From Bombyx mori (lineage: Eukaryota > Arthropoda > Insecta > Lepidoptera > Bombycidae), in the NCBI RefSeq assembly GCF_030269925.1, contig NC_085132.1:3122501-3186500 (forward strand): a stretch of 64,000 nucleotides of DNA, written 5' to 3'. Positions 9,128 through 19,916 of this stretch are shown piece after piece. The position numbers and the translations under genes are program-made. Positions within the stretch are counted from its first letter, which is position 1; every line of letters begins with the position of its first letter. The notes beneath the pieces are model-generated. The model saw only the letters and a program-made list of their open reading frames with translations. It ran no database searches and was not told the DNA's origin.

Positions 9128-9164
<37 letters not shown>

Positions 9165-9305
9165 CCCGCAATGATATATCTCGTGAAACAGCTCTGAGTT
9201 CTAATCTAAATGGTGAGATAGCCTAAAAGCAGTTTGAAGGGGTGTAGACACTCATACAATTTAATTATCTTATTAATCTTCGTGTAACTGGTATGCGCTG
9301 ATGAT

Positions 9306-9731
9306 TTTTTTTTATTGCTTAGATGGGTGGACGAGCTGACAGCCCACTTGGTGTTAAGTGGTGACTGGAGAGACATCTACAACGTAAATGTTCCACCCAC
9401 CTTGAGACATAAGTTTTAAGGTCTCAGTAAGTATAGTTACAACGGCTGCCCCACCCTTCAAACCAAAACGCATTACTACTTCACGGCAGAAATGGGCAGG
9501 GTGGCACCTACCCGTGCGGACTCACAAGAGGTGAGTATTTACGCAAATTATAATTTTGCGGGTTTGATTTTTATTACACGATGTTATTCCTTCACCGTGG
9601 AAGTCAATCGTGAACATTTCTTAAGCATTTCTCATTGGAAAAATTGGTACCCGCCTGCGGGATTCGAACACCGGTGCATCGCTAGATACGAATGCACCGG
9701 ACGCCTTATCCTTTAGGCCACGACGACTTTG
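9306..9731 (-). mobile_element. Bm1 SINE, full length with tRNA-like head
   Basis: Read on the minus strand it starts GTCGTGGCCTAAAGGATAAG (A-box region), has the B box GGTGTTCGAATCCCGCAGG, the spacer (CACGGTGAAGGAATAACATC), the body and an A-rich end seen as the T run at 9306-9313. There is a small deletion in the body near 9365-9370 relative to other copies. Confidence 0.93.
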
Positions 9732-10074
9732 TGTTAATGATTAAGCCACAGACTCGCACCAGCATAAGCGGTATGTTTTTCTCGCAATTTACTCCTATAA
9801 TGACAGCTGTTATAGTATATAAGAAATCCAATTAAACCTCAATCGCGCTAACGACATTTACAAGATGTGCTTACAAATGTACAAATTCAGTCAGTTTATC
9901 GTATAAAAACACCCGCTCGGTGGAGGGTATCTCTTGTCCCCCAAACTGGTAACCCAATCCTACACGACCCCCATTGCTATTCGAATCGTTATCCTCATTC
10001 GTCATACTGTATTACAAAATACATACTAAAGTAACTCTAATTTTGCTGTAGAAAAGTAGTTTTTTATTGCGAAA
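9732..10074. other. No gene seen
   Basis: Spacer between repeats; no supported frame or recognised repeat. Confidence 0.5.
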
Positions 10075-10373
10075 TCTATTTATATATATAAAAATGAATT
10101 GCTGTTCGTTAGTCTCGCTAAAACTCGAGAACGGCTGAACCGATTTGGCTAATTTTGGTCTTGAATTATTTGTGGAAGTCCAGAGAAGGTTTAAAAGGTA
10201 GATAAATATGAAAATGCTCGGAAATAAATAAAAATAACAATGTTGTTTTTCCTATGATGTGTCCCCCGTCGGACGGATTCCTTTTGTTTGTTTTAAGTTT
10301 ATTTTATACAAAAGTTTAGGTCTTTTATTTATCGATTGAGGCACTACTAAGTCTGCCGGGTTAGCTAGTTATT
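10075..10373 (+). repeat. Helitron-like repeat, family D
   Basis: It runs from TATATATAAAAATGAATTGC through ACTCGAGAACGGCTGAACCG to GTCTGCCGGGTTAGCTAGT. The same sequence lies in the opposite orientation at 39914-40206. It is about 300 bp and non-coding. The GCTAGY-type end and the conserved 'CTGAACCGATTTGGCTAAT' core are typical of abundant lepidopteran Helitron-like non-autonomous repeats; the family is not verified. Confidence 0.75.
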
Positions 10374-11019
10374 TATAAATATTATTTTAAGGGCTAGTTG
10401 GTGTAAAAATTAAGATGAAGTCAGCGAGGGTAAAATACCATAATAAATTATATCAACTCATTTTTTAAACCATATTTATTATTTTGCACTTAAATACTAC
10501 TTCTTACTCCGACGTATCCTTTATATGTATTTATTTATATACAAAATTCCGTAGTTGTCCCGCTTGGACACGAAAAAAAAAATGATCACGTTAGTCATAC
10601 ATAATATGTCATACCCAAAAAACCCTCGCGCCTGTATTTACGGTTGGCTTCAAAACCGCGTTAATACCATAAGTCCGTCAGCTTGTCTTCCCATTTCACG
10701 CAAAAAGAACACCCTGTATAATGGAATGAGTTGGATGCTGACATAATGTGTATACTTTGATAATAAAAAAAAAACACACTGCATAAGAATGTGTTTACTA
10801 TTGTCTTAATGTATGTTTTTTCTAAAAACAATACAACAGTATTTGATTTATATTATTTATTTAATAGCATGTTTGTTCACGTTTTTTTCTGTGGACATGC
10901 TGCCTTTTATCGTTACTTTAGTTGTTTGAATTTATTGCAGGCGGTTAACAACAAAAATTATTGCTTTGATCGAAATAAGGCAACAACAAATACATAAGAG
11001 GAGATTTATGTGATACATA
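10374..11019. other. No gene seen
   Basis: AT-rich unique-looking DNA. Short open stretches (for example 10555-10746) show no coding signature. Confidence 0.5.
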
Positions 11020-11452
11020 ATAATATTATTATATCTATATATTAATACATGAAGCAAACACTTTGTATCCCTTTTTACGAAAATTGCGCGGACGGAGGAG
11101 TATGAAATTTTCCACACTTATAGAGAATATAGAGAAGAAGTGCACAATGCTAATATTTTTTTAAAATAATGCATAAAAGATACATTAAATCAATAAACAA
11201 AACATTACACCCACTACATACCATGTATTTGACGCACACACGCATGCATACTGTTTATTTTCAAACTTATGTTCTTGACGTCTGTTGTCAAATTGAGAAT
11301 AGATTAAATATTGTTTGTCTTTGTTAATATTTATATAGTGCAGTCTTGGCGAAATTTGTGATTATAGAAGTATAAAACACAATCATAATAGTGTACAAAC
11401 TTACAATTCCAATTAATTATAGTCGAATTTCGACTACTGCAGGACCTCTAGT
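11020..11452 (-). repeat. Interspersed repeat, family A
   Basis: A full copy in minus orientation, nearly identical over its whole length to the copy at 26797-27212, including the ATTTCGACTACTGC end and the CGCGGACGGAGGAGTATG block. Confidence 0.8.
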
Positions 11453-11771
11453 TTAATTAATTTGATCATTATTTCGGAATCTTTAGGATTTTTCAGATTG
11501 CTCGTATGAGTTTTGCGATAGGTTGTTTCGCTTCGCATTTAGTTCATGACATTGACGGAGACCGTAAAGGTCATTGAACCTTGACTTTACTGCTTCCAAC
11601 GGCAAACAATTAAAACTTTGGTTGACGTTCAGATGTAATTTTTATTTATTGCTTTGTTTTTAATGTGAATTTTAATTCTACTCGTACTATTGGAATGATT
11701 GTATATAACAATTTATAAAATAATAATATTATAATAGTTATAAAAAATACGTAAATATGTTATGTAAATAA
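11453..11771. other. No gene seen
   Basis: AT-rich spacer with nothing recognisable. Confidence 0.5.
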
Positions 11772-12008
11772 CTGGGAACAAAGCGCGCATGATCATCCGG
11801 CACGGCAAATTATTATTCCCGCGCTATGGGTACCAGAAACTGACATACATACTTGTATACATTTAAATATATACACATGTAGATAATAAAAAGCTAGTTA
11901 AAGGGCTAACAAACGTGTTCATCACATGATTGTTTGAAATACGGGAATCGAACCCTCGGTGCAAAGTTATAAGCGCTAAATACTGCAATACCAAGTCAGT
12001 CAAATCCT
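11772..12008 (-). mobile_element. tRNA-related repeat (probable SINE), copy 1
   Basis: On the minus strand it carries a B-box-like GGGTTCGATTCCC next to a tRNA-like left part (CTTGGTATTGCAG) and a body with GTGATGAACACG and GTACCCATAGCGCGGG. A related diverged copy lies at 51766-51966. It looks like a third SINE-type family; assignment is tentative. Confidence 0.55.
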
Positions 12009-12127
12009 AATTACCTGTATTATAATATTATTGCATTGATTGCTTCAAGGGAAGAGATCTCTTGAAACTGGAAGACTGGTGATACGGATCGGGCCATGCT
12101 ACTCATTCATACATGTACACAAAAGAA

Positions 12128-12236
12128 GTTTTTTTTTTGTTGCCCTTGTAGGCATACGGCCCACCTGATGGTGAGTGGTTACCGTCGCCCATGGACTTCA
12201 GCAATGCCAGGGGCAGAGCCAAGCCGCTGTCTATCG
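12128..12236 (-). mobile_element. BMC1-type LINE 3' tail
   Basis: Only the last 110 bp of the family is present, with the A-tail seen as TTTTTTTTTGTTGCCC. It lacks the usual 'GACGAG' bases of the tail. Confidence 0.87.
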
Positions 12237-12295
12237 CTAAAAGTAGTGTATTTATGAGCTATGCACGGTTGCTATACCTTCCTCGTAGAAGTCTT

Positions 12296-12560
12296 TAGCG
12301 AGATATTTTACTACGTCTTCTTCTTCTTTTTCTCCACCTTATCCCACTAGGTGGGCCACAGCTAATTTTTCTCTTCCATTCTCTTCTACCAGCCGTCGTC
12401 TCAACACTCACTCCTCTCACTCTCATATCGTCAATCACACACTCCATCCATGTCTTCTTCGGTCGACCTCTTCCCCCACTACCTTGCACTACCATTTCCA
12501 TACATCTCCTAGTCACATGCATCTTCTCTCTACGCGTCACATGTCCATACAACGCTAACC
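12296..12560 (-). pseudogene. RTE-type LINE polyprotein C-terminus, fragment
   Basis: The minus-strand frame of about 85 codons reads YGHVTRREKMHVTRRCMEM, then GRGRPKKTWMECVIDDMRVRG and a REWKRKIS stretch. That is the conserved end of RTE-like reverse transcriptases (YGHVxRR...GRPKxxW.DCV..DM..). Nothing upstream of it remains. It lies between a BMC1 tail and a SINE. Confidence 0.7.
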
Positions 12561-12650
12561 GTCAGCTTTTTAATTTTTTGTCTTTAATTTGATATTTTAC
12601 AACGTAATTACCTCAAAAGTTCTATAGACGCCTATAGAATAGACGGCCGT

Positions 12651-12886
12651 CTGGTGTAGTGGTAAGTGACATGGTCACTACATAAGGGGGTCGCGGGTTC
12701 GAATCCCGCCAAGGGAAGATATTTGTATGATAAATATAAATATATCTTCCAGGGTTATGGATGTATATTAAAATATATGTATGTGTATAATAAAAATCTT
12801 ACATTTATTTCCGTTATCTGGTACCTGTAACACAAGTTCTTTAAGAACTTAGCACGGGACCAGTTAAGGTGGCGTGATTGTTAGTA
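12651..12886 (+). mobile_element. tRNA-derived SINE, second family
   Basis: A second copy of the SINE at 3671-3935: the same GTCTGGTGTAGTGG head, the same GGGTTCGAATCCCGCCAAGG B-box region and the same TTAGCACGGGACCAGTTAAGG end, but its tail runs into TAAATATTTATTTAA instead of poly-A. The LINE fragment at 12898 begins immediately after it. Confidence 0.82.
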
Positions 12887-12897
12887 AATATTTATTT

Positions 12898-13205
12898 AAT
12901 ATTTTACTCAGGACAGCCTATTTTGCTCAGGACGCCTATTTTACTCAGGACAAACTGTTATCAAACTGTTATCCTATGACTATAAGAATATTTAATAAGA
13001 TACCAAACAGCATAAGAGATCTTCCACTAACTCAATTTAAAAGAAAATTATATTTATGGCTAATAGATAAGGCTTATTATAGTGTGCAAGAATTTTTAAA
13101 TAATAAGTGTTGTACATAATAAAATATTAGAATAAGAAGTGATAGAATGAAAAAATTGATAGATTTAGTAAAATTTGTGTTAGAATTAATATAAAAATAA
13201 GTTAA
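12898..13205 (+). mobile_element. CR1/L2-like LINE, extreme C-terminus and 3' UTR
   Basis: After three imperfect copies of a TATTTTACTCAGGAC motif (12898-12950), the plus strand encodes RIFNKIPNSIRDLPLTQFKR, then a KLYLWLIDKAYYSVQEFLN-type ending and a stop at 13117-13119. This is the characteristic end of CR1/L2-like reverse transcriptases, where the Y-S-V-E/Q-E-F ending is common. The fragment is 5' truncated. Confidence 0.6.
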
Positions 13206-13289
13206 ATTTTCGCATGCCTAAACAGACGAAATATATGAAACTAGGTCCTATATCCACAATATCTTGTAAACTATATTTCTGGCGAAAAA

Positions 13290-13317
13290 AGATTTTCTTC
13301 TTCTTCTTCTTCTTCTT
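13290..13317. repeat. (TTC)n microsatellite
   Basis: About nine TTC/CTT units within a low-complexity stretch. Confidence 0.9.
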
Positions 13318-13604
13318 GACAGGACAGTTTCGGACAGCGAATTCTAAGCGAAATACAAAGGATTTTCTTACCTGTCAAAACTGCAGCGTATTGTCGTATT
13401 AGAAACTTGTGTTTCTCGAACATTCCGAAATATATCAGTTTTATACTTGAGTATTATAAATTGTTTTCTGTATGTACATCGCTTCGAAGACGAGCACTGC
13501 GGAGCGATAGAAAGCAAAAACTGAATTATCATCGACTGTTGAGTGTTATTACACATCATATTATGCGGAGTGTGTTACAAACACTGCTTGTTGTGTATCT
13601 AACT

Positions 13605-14025
13605 AAATAATTAATAGTTTAAAAAAACTTACAAAATTCGCTTTTACAGATAATCCAACTAAAAAATCGAAAATAAATTTTAATAAATTTGAATTAAAAA
13701 TAGTGTAAGAAAAAATGATTTTATTGTAAAAAAAAAAGTGGGGTGCTTTTCAGGATATTATCAAGATAACCCTTCTACTCATATCTGTTCGTAAAATATT
13801 TATAACCACTGGTATCATGCACCCCACGCCTTTTCAATTTGTTCCATTTTTTTTTTTTCATTATTTTTTTAATATTGCATTTTCATCGGTCCTTAACAAG
13901 TACACCGAATTTCGAGTTAATCCGACGTTTTGAAGGGGGTCAAAATCGTGTTCAAAGATTCCGTTACATACTAACATACATACGTCTGAAGCTAATAACA
14001 GCGTATTAAAAATATATATTGTAAA
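13605..14025 (+). repeat. Foldback-containing repeat, family F, copy 1
   Basis: It contains GTGGGGTGCTTTTCAGGATA .. CATGCACCCCACG (inverted GTGGGGTGC/GCACCCCAC at 13739 and 13819). It is preceded by TAATCCAACTAAAAAATC and AAAAATAGTGTAAGAAAA, and followed by TTTCGAGTTAATCCGACGTT and ACGTCTGAAGCTAATAA. A second, more symmetrical copy lies at 62455-63000. Here the right arm is largely lost. Confidence 0.78.
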
Positions 14026-14177
14026 ATATTGTCTGTGTTTGTATACCTTCAAAGATCGACAGTAGACACTAGCTTATTAACTAGCAACTCTAGTGACGGA
14101 TCTTTAACGTACGATAAATTAATTATTTTGAGCATCATGACAATAACGACTAAGCGAGCTAGGAAACTTACGACTCC

Positions 14178-14606
14178 GAAGTCGTCGTGGCCTAAAGGAT
14201 AAGACGTCCGGTGCATTCGTGTTGAGCGATGCACCGGTGTTCGAATCCCGCAGGCGGGTACCAATTTTTCTAATGAAATACGTACTCGACAAATGTTCAC
14301 GATTGACTTTCACGGTGAAGGAATAACATCGTGTAAAAAAATCAAACCCACAAAATTGTAATTTGCGTAATTACCTACTGGTGGTAGGACCACTTGTGAG
14401 TCCGCGCGGGTAGGTACCACCACCCTGCCTATTTCTGCCGGGAAGCAGTAATGCGTTTCGGTTTAAAGGGTGGGGCAGTCGTTGTAACTATACTAGAGAC
14501 CCTACAATGTATATCTCAAGGTGGGTAGCACATTTACGTTGTAGATGTCTATGGGCTCCAGTAACCACTTAACACCAGGTCCACCCACCTAAGTAATAAA
14601 AAAAAC
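14178..14606 (+). mobile_element. Bm1 SINE, full length
   Basis: The complete structure is present: tRNA-like head with A-box region (GTGGCCTAAAGGATAAG) and B box (GTGTTCGAATCCCGCAGG), linker, body and A-rich end. Near the 3' end it has lost the usual GGGCTGTGAGCTCGT block (CACCAGGTCCACCCACCTAAG). Confidence 0.94.
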
Positions 14607-14609
14607 ACG

Positions 14610-15164
14610 ATTACATTCTTGTCAATAATATACAATTGTAACAATGTAACAATAACAATTGTAACAATGACACAATAATATGTGCCAAATATTTTATGTC
14701 AAGTTCGGATTGTAATCGAATAAGGTTAAAAGAATTACATCTCTAATTTACTAAAAAGGCAATCCGTGACTATGTTAACGAATACTCGGATACTACTTCC
14801 AAACATGCGATCTCTAATACATTAATAGTGCAAAACTGTTAGCTTGAATTCAATATTGGTTAGATAATTATCATTAGGTTTGTTTTCTAGGTGAAAATTG
14901 ATGCGTAAAAGTTAACAACGGACCGCAGTGGTTTAAGCCATAGTGCCGTGTGGAAGTTTTATCGTTATTCGATTTTCAGTGTGGGAGCGTAACTATTGTA
15001 TCGATATAATCAGCAATGTTAGAGGTTTTTATTAGTAAATTATCTCGAGTTATGAGTACTCGTAAATGTAGTTATACGAAACCATTGAAATAAAATAAAA
15101 ATAAAAATATTCAAATTCGACATAGGAAATATTTTTGGTTAATTTTTTTTTAATAAATTTTTGT
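14610..15164. other. No gene seen
   Basis: AT-rich DNA with short ACAATTGTAACAATG-type direct repeats (14630-14670). No coding signal. Confidence 0.5.
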
Positions 15165-15388
15165 CTATATCTATATCTATACTAATATTATAAAGAGGAA
15201 AGATTTGATTGTTTGTTTGTATTGAATAGGCTCCGAAGCTACTGAATCGATTTGAAAAATTCTTTCACTGTTTGGAAGCTACGCTATCCCCGAATGACAT
15301 AGGCTATAAATCTTTTAATGGAATTTTTGGAAAAAAATTAGGGATCCTTACTAAAACTCCAATAATGTAACCCAAGGTGTAAAAAAAA
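15165..15388 (+). repeat. Helitron-like repeat, family C, one end only
   Basis: It shares TACTAATATTATAAAGAGGA, GGCTCCGAAGCTACTGAA and TAGGGATCCTTACTAAAACT with the longer copies at 40333, 47143 and 63238. It stops at AACCCAAGGTGTAAAAAAA where a family A repeat begins without spacer. Confidence 0.75.
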
Positions 15389-15805
15389 TTAATTTAAATT
15401 ATAAGTTTGAACATTATTATAGTTCTATTGTCAAAGATTTATACTTCTCTATTCACAGATTTCGCCAAGACTACACTATAGACAAAGAATATTAAAGACA
15501 AACAATATTAATCTATTCTCAATTTGACCACACACTTTAAATAATAACAAAAGTTTGACAATAAACCGAGTTTACATCATGTTTACATGTACCTGTATAT
15601 GCGTGTGTGTGTTAAATATATCGTAGTGTGTAATGTTTTCTTTATTAATTTAATGTGTTTTTTATTATATTTAAAAAAAAAATAACATTCAACACTCCTC
15701 CTCTATATTCTTTATAAGTGTGGGAAATTTCATACTTCTCCGTCCGCGCAATTTTCGTAAGAAGAGTTACAAAGTTTTTGCTTCACATATTAATATATAA
15801 ATGAA
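15388..15805 (+). repeat. Interspersed repeat, family A
   Basis: A plus-strand copy joined directly to a truncated family C repeat. It lacks the first 40 bases of the family (the CTAGTGGTC end) and ends GCTTCACATATTAATATATA. Confidence 0.78.
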
Positions 15806-16382
15806 AGTCAAGTAGATTTGACATTTCTAGTAGGCACTGCAACTTTGGTCAACATATTGAAGAGACCAATCAATGTGACCATTATACAGATATGACTAGG
15901 GAATTCGATCTAGAACCTGCGAAGCATGAACTTGGACCGGTTAATGAATCAATCAATCTTGTTGATGGAACAGTCGCCACTGTTTCACCGTAGCAGGTAA
16001 CACAAGCCGCAATCGATAATACATCTAAAGCAATTCATTTCGGTAGCCAAACAAGACAAGTCTACATTCGAAGATTCATGTACACGTTACAACTAAATTG
16101 GTCTATTGATTTGCAACATAAAATCATTTATATTTGTGTAGATAGGACACACAGATAGCATTCATTCTTGAAAGTCATTACACAGATGTTATTTTGACCT
16201 ATGAATTCGGCTTCAATTTGGAATACATTCTAAATCGGTTGGAATTTTTTTCAATGTCCTGGGTCTCTGTGTTACGATCAGCCCTAACTGTCATATAGAT
16301 TTAGTGAGTTTCTTTTATCCTATAACTCAACAAAGATACTGCTTCACGCTATAAGTAAAGTAATTTGTTTCGTTACCATCTT
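15806..16382. other. No gene seen
   Basis: Apparently unique DNA; all frames are broken. Confidence 0.5.
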
Positions 16383-16632
16383 TACTAATATATAAATCTA
16401 CAGGGGTATTTACGGATGTTCCGTTATAACTACTGAACCATGCATCCGATTGACTTGAAGCTTGGCATCCATGTAGAATATAGATGCACTTAATGGATAG
16501 GCTAATATTTATATAACGGTTAGACTCCCTACACCAGTTGCGGGGGCGTTAATGATGAGAATCTCTGTTGGGGTAAGAAATAATAATGTTAATTTTAAAT
16601 GGCCAGCGAAGCGGACGGGTACAGCTTGTATA
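16383..16632 (+). repeat. Helitron-like repeat, family B
   Basis: About 250 bp with TATATAAATCTACAG.., GGATGTTCCGTTATAACTAC, CATCCGATTGACTTGAA and GCCAGCGAAGCGGACGGGTA. Other copies lie at 26355, 29997 and 56207 (minus) and 37428 (plus). It is non-coding, with a fixed AGCTGTACCCGTCCGCTTCG end when reversed. This is typical of abundant Helitron-like lepidopteran repeats, but the name is not verified. Confidence 0.78.
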
Positions 16633-16812
16633 CACATAATAATATAATCAAAAACTCGCCAGACAGAATCTTTTTTGTTGTGGGAACTTCGCGGAACTTA
16701 ATTAACTTAACTACTGAAACTGTAAGGCAGAGTCGAACGCAAAGCGAAAAGAGACATGTAAACTGGACTATCCAGATTTTGCCACCAAACTCTACGAAAA
16801 TGTAGGTTGGCG

Positions 16813-16945
16813 TGATTAACACACTTTAGGGTCCCTCCTGGCTGAGCCTTTGCTCGCCCACCTGTCCTGGTGAAACTGGAAAGGCCTTCGGGCCACGAGC
16901 TATCTTTCAATCATAAAAAAACAAAAAAAAAATAAAAAAAATTCC
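16813..16945 (+). mobile_element. 3' tail of another LINE family
   Basis: GGGTCCCTCCTGGCTGAGCC .. CTCGCCCACCTGTCCTGGTG, then an A-rich tail. A second, shorter copy is at 54128-54220. The organisation (short GC-rich block ending in A-rich sequence) is that of a truncated non-LTR element. The coding part is not present in the window. Confidence 0.6.
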
Positions 16946-17748
16946 TTAGGTTATATGTTGCGAGGTGAGATCTAAGAGGACATCGCTCCGTTTTTCATCT
17001 AAATAAAAAGCTTGTACTATCAGTACTGATATCGCGTTCATATTAATTTAGGTATTTAGTACATTTGAACTCACGGTTCGCACCTATTTAGCATTGGCAC
17101 TGTCTGTGACTAATTTTATTACTATTATACCTAGTCCCGCCATAAGTTCTGTTACAAATGAAAATGCATAATTTGTTTTTAAATGAAGTAATGTAATATT
17201 ATTAAAATTTATATCTACATAATATGTAAAATGGCGCAAAATCGAAAGAAGTTTTTAAAATAATAAACGTGTCCCAAATTCAAGATAATTATAAAGTTGA
17301 AAAATGAAAAGTTTTTATGTAACAATATTTATGGCCAGACTAGTTTTAAAAAAAGCTTACTGTCAATTGAATTATATAATTTAATATATTTATAGCACAC
17401 TGCAGTTATTTTTTGTAACTTCGAATTAAATTGCCGTGTTCAAAGCCCTTTAGACAATTTAATAAATATAAAGTTTAATCTGACTTCGATACTTTAGTTC
17501 ACACGTGCCTCACTAAGCTGGCGCCATATTGCAGAGGTGGCTAACCGCTGTTAATGGCTTTAATTATTCGATACGGTCCTAATATATACAAATTATACAT
17601 TTATTCTGTTAGTTTATCAGTTCTTATAATGTCGGTGTATTTTATCGTTATTGATTTGTATTGATTCCTTTTAGTAGGAAATTAGCTTACGATATCGCCC
17701 AGCAGAACTAGGCCAGACTTTAAGTTCAAGCTATGTCACTGTATTTTG
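16946..17748. other. No gene seen
   Basis: AT-rich unique-looking DNA with no recognised repeat or supported frame. Confidence 0.5.
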
Positions 17749-18184
17749 AAGTCATCGTGGCCTAAAGGATAAGACGTCCGGTGCATTCGTATCGAGCAAT
17801 GCACCGGTGTTCGAATCCCGCAGGCGGGTACCAATTTTTCTAATGAAATACGTACTCAACAAATGTTCACGATTGACTTCCACGGTGAAGGAATAACATC
17901 GTGCAATATAAATCAAATCCGCAAAATTATAATTTGCGTAATTACTGGTGGTAGGACCTCTTGTGAGTCCGCACGGGTAGGTACCACCGCCCCGACTATT
18001 TCTGCCGTGAAGCAGTAATGCGTTTCGGTTTGAAGGGTGGGGCAGCCGTTGTGACTATACTGAGACCTTAGAACTATATCTCAAGGTGTGTGGCGCATTT
18101 ACGTTGTAGATGTCTATGGGATCCAGTAACCACTTAACACCAGGTGGGGTGTGAGGTCGTCCACACATCTAAGCAAAAAAATAA
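17749..18184 (+). mobile_element. Bm1 SINE, full length
   Basis: Head (GTGGCCTAAAGGATAAGACG; B box GTGTTCGAATCCCGCAGG), linker, body and A-rich end all present and close to the other complete copies. It is the most complete Bm1 here. Confidence 0.95.
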
Positions 18185-18954
18185 AATAAAAAAACTTCAC
18201 GGCATGCTTTATCATCAGCAATTCAAGGCAAAGTTTTTGGAGTGAAAACTACGAAAATCTCTTATAGGGAATTCGCCATAGCTCGTGGATTGATTATTCA
18301 AATATTGTTATTAGGAGTTTGTACATTTGCAAAGTCATCTTGTAAAGGTCGTTAGCGCGGTTAAGGCTTAGTTCGAATATTATCTATATTCAAATATTCT
18401 ATGATAGCTTCCGGTACAAAGTTTTTGGTCAGTTGCTTTTTTTACTATAATCATTTTATCAATCTCTTAGATGACTTAGAAAGTATAGCTCCCTCGAAAT
18501 CTAGCTTTCACTGAAACAATGCCATTTCATTTTTGTTACAGAAGCCACTGTGGGTAATGAGTGATGGGTTCGAAGTGGATATTCTCGAGGAGGTACCAAA
18601 TTTTGTGTAAACAATGAAAGAATCGAATCGTATAGTGAAAATGAAACCTTCAAGTTTTATCGATTTCCGTATTGACCGATAATGTTCTGATTCCGCATTT
18701 TGTCAAGTTTTTTACTTTTTTAAACTTTGTCTTTGATTTTTTTTCGTTTTTTTTTTATTCAATTCAAATGAAAGTACATACTTGTTGAATGTCAAAAAGA
18801 ACTATCATCTACCATCACCATTCTTGTGGTGTTGACTATTATTGTGATAAAAGTACAAATAAACTTTATAAATATTTTGAGAACTATCGTTGAGTTCTAA
18901 CACCCTGCGAACTAAAACTACAGCCTAATTTGAACTCTTATCTCTAGGTACTTA
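18185..18954. other. No gene seen
   Basis: Mostly unique AT-rich DNA. The part at 18745-18870 (TTGTTGAATGTCAAAAAGAA..) has the flavour of an old LINE 3' UTR but cannot be assigned. Confidence 0.45.
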
Positions 18955-19156
18955 AACGCGACGTTCGTGTTTGATGTTTATGCGCTCCGGTAACCACTTA
19001 GCATTGGGTGGGTTGTAACAACGCGTCTAAATGTCAGGTGACGGAAACCACGTTGCGACAAGGACTTTTGATTCTGTCCCTGGTAATCTTGATTATCGAC
19101 GGTGAACCCTCACAATTAACTGGCTCGTACGCTTGCCTGTCTTTAAAAGCAATAAT
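18955..19156 (+). mobile_element. Old Bm1 end followed by old BMC1 tail
   Basis: 18955-19020 keeps only the GATGTTTATG..CTCCGGTAACCACTTAGCA part of Bm1. 19066-19156 keeps a strongly diverged BMC1 tail (TCTGTCCCTGGTAATCTTGA..CTTGCCTGTC..AAAAGCAATAA). Both are ancient. Confidence 0.6.
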
Positions 19157-19916
19157 ACTACTCTCTCCTGCTGGGGACTCTGAGTTTTTCTGCTCATCTA
19201 GAAGAACGAAATCAATTAAAAGAAAATTAAATCCCAATCAATCCTTTACGGGATCGCTTCGCGTCCGAATTCGTCGGACAGATAGTATTAAAAGGTGATG
19301 CAAAACATTCTAACCACGTCTATTCATAATTCACGGAGACGGGCGCTAGATGCTGGCCCACTTGGGAAATCATGCCTTTTCTTTTATTATTTTAATAGTG
19401 AGACGAAAAACTAGAGGTGATCTAAAACGCGCACATTAAGTAATATTTCACTTGTCAAAATCTAATGTGTGTGTGTGTAAAATTGAGTAAATTGTTTTGC
19501 ATGCATGAAATAGCATACCACATACCAACTATATCTACTAATGGTTTACACACGTACAACTTTTGTTCTGTGTTATTGTGCTTGTGCTTCAGCTATATTT
19601 TATTTTATTTTACAGTACGATATTTTAAACGGAATATAAACTATATATACATATGTGCTAATTATATTTTTACTTAAAAAATCCTATTAATCATTTATGT
19701 TATAATCTTCAAAATGTCAATTTTTATTGTATGCTACGAAAATTACACAAGATTAGACTCCTCGCAGATCCGCCTAACGTGGAATCAAACTTTGAATTTG
19801 ACTTTATCGAGACTTCCCTATTTTTAATGTGGCTTTCTTCGCTTCGTTATTGGCACGCTAATTTCCTGGTTTCTCCTTAACCTCACGCTTAATCACACGG
19901 TTTTTTTCATTTAATA
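19157..19916. other. No gene seen
   Basis: AT-rich DNA without a supported gene; it includes a short (TG)n at 19469-19477. Confidence 0.45.

Larger units (their letters stand above)
5485..9162 (+). mobile_element. BMC1-type non-LTR retrotransposon, near-complete 3' two thirds
   Basis: This is a GC-richer block in AT-rich surroundings. It holds a possible 5' region (5485-5722), the tail end of ORF1 (5723-5899), a full endonuclease-reverse transcriptase ORF, the family 3' tail (GTAGGCAGCGGCTTAGCTCT..CGTCTGCCTACAAAGGCAATA) and 33 consecutive A residues (9130-9162). Copies of its tail recur throughout the window on both strands. The left boundary is approximate and I could not find a target-site duplication. 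The long pure A-tail and clean ORF argue for a young insertion. The family name rests on recall of the Bombyx BMC1 tail; the clade is jockey/CR1-like by motif. Confidence 0.85.
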
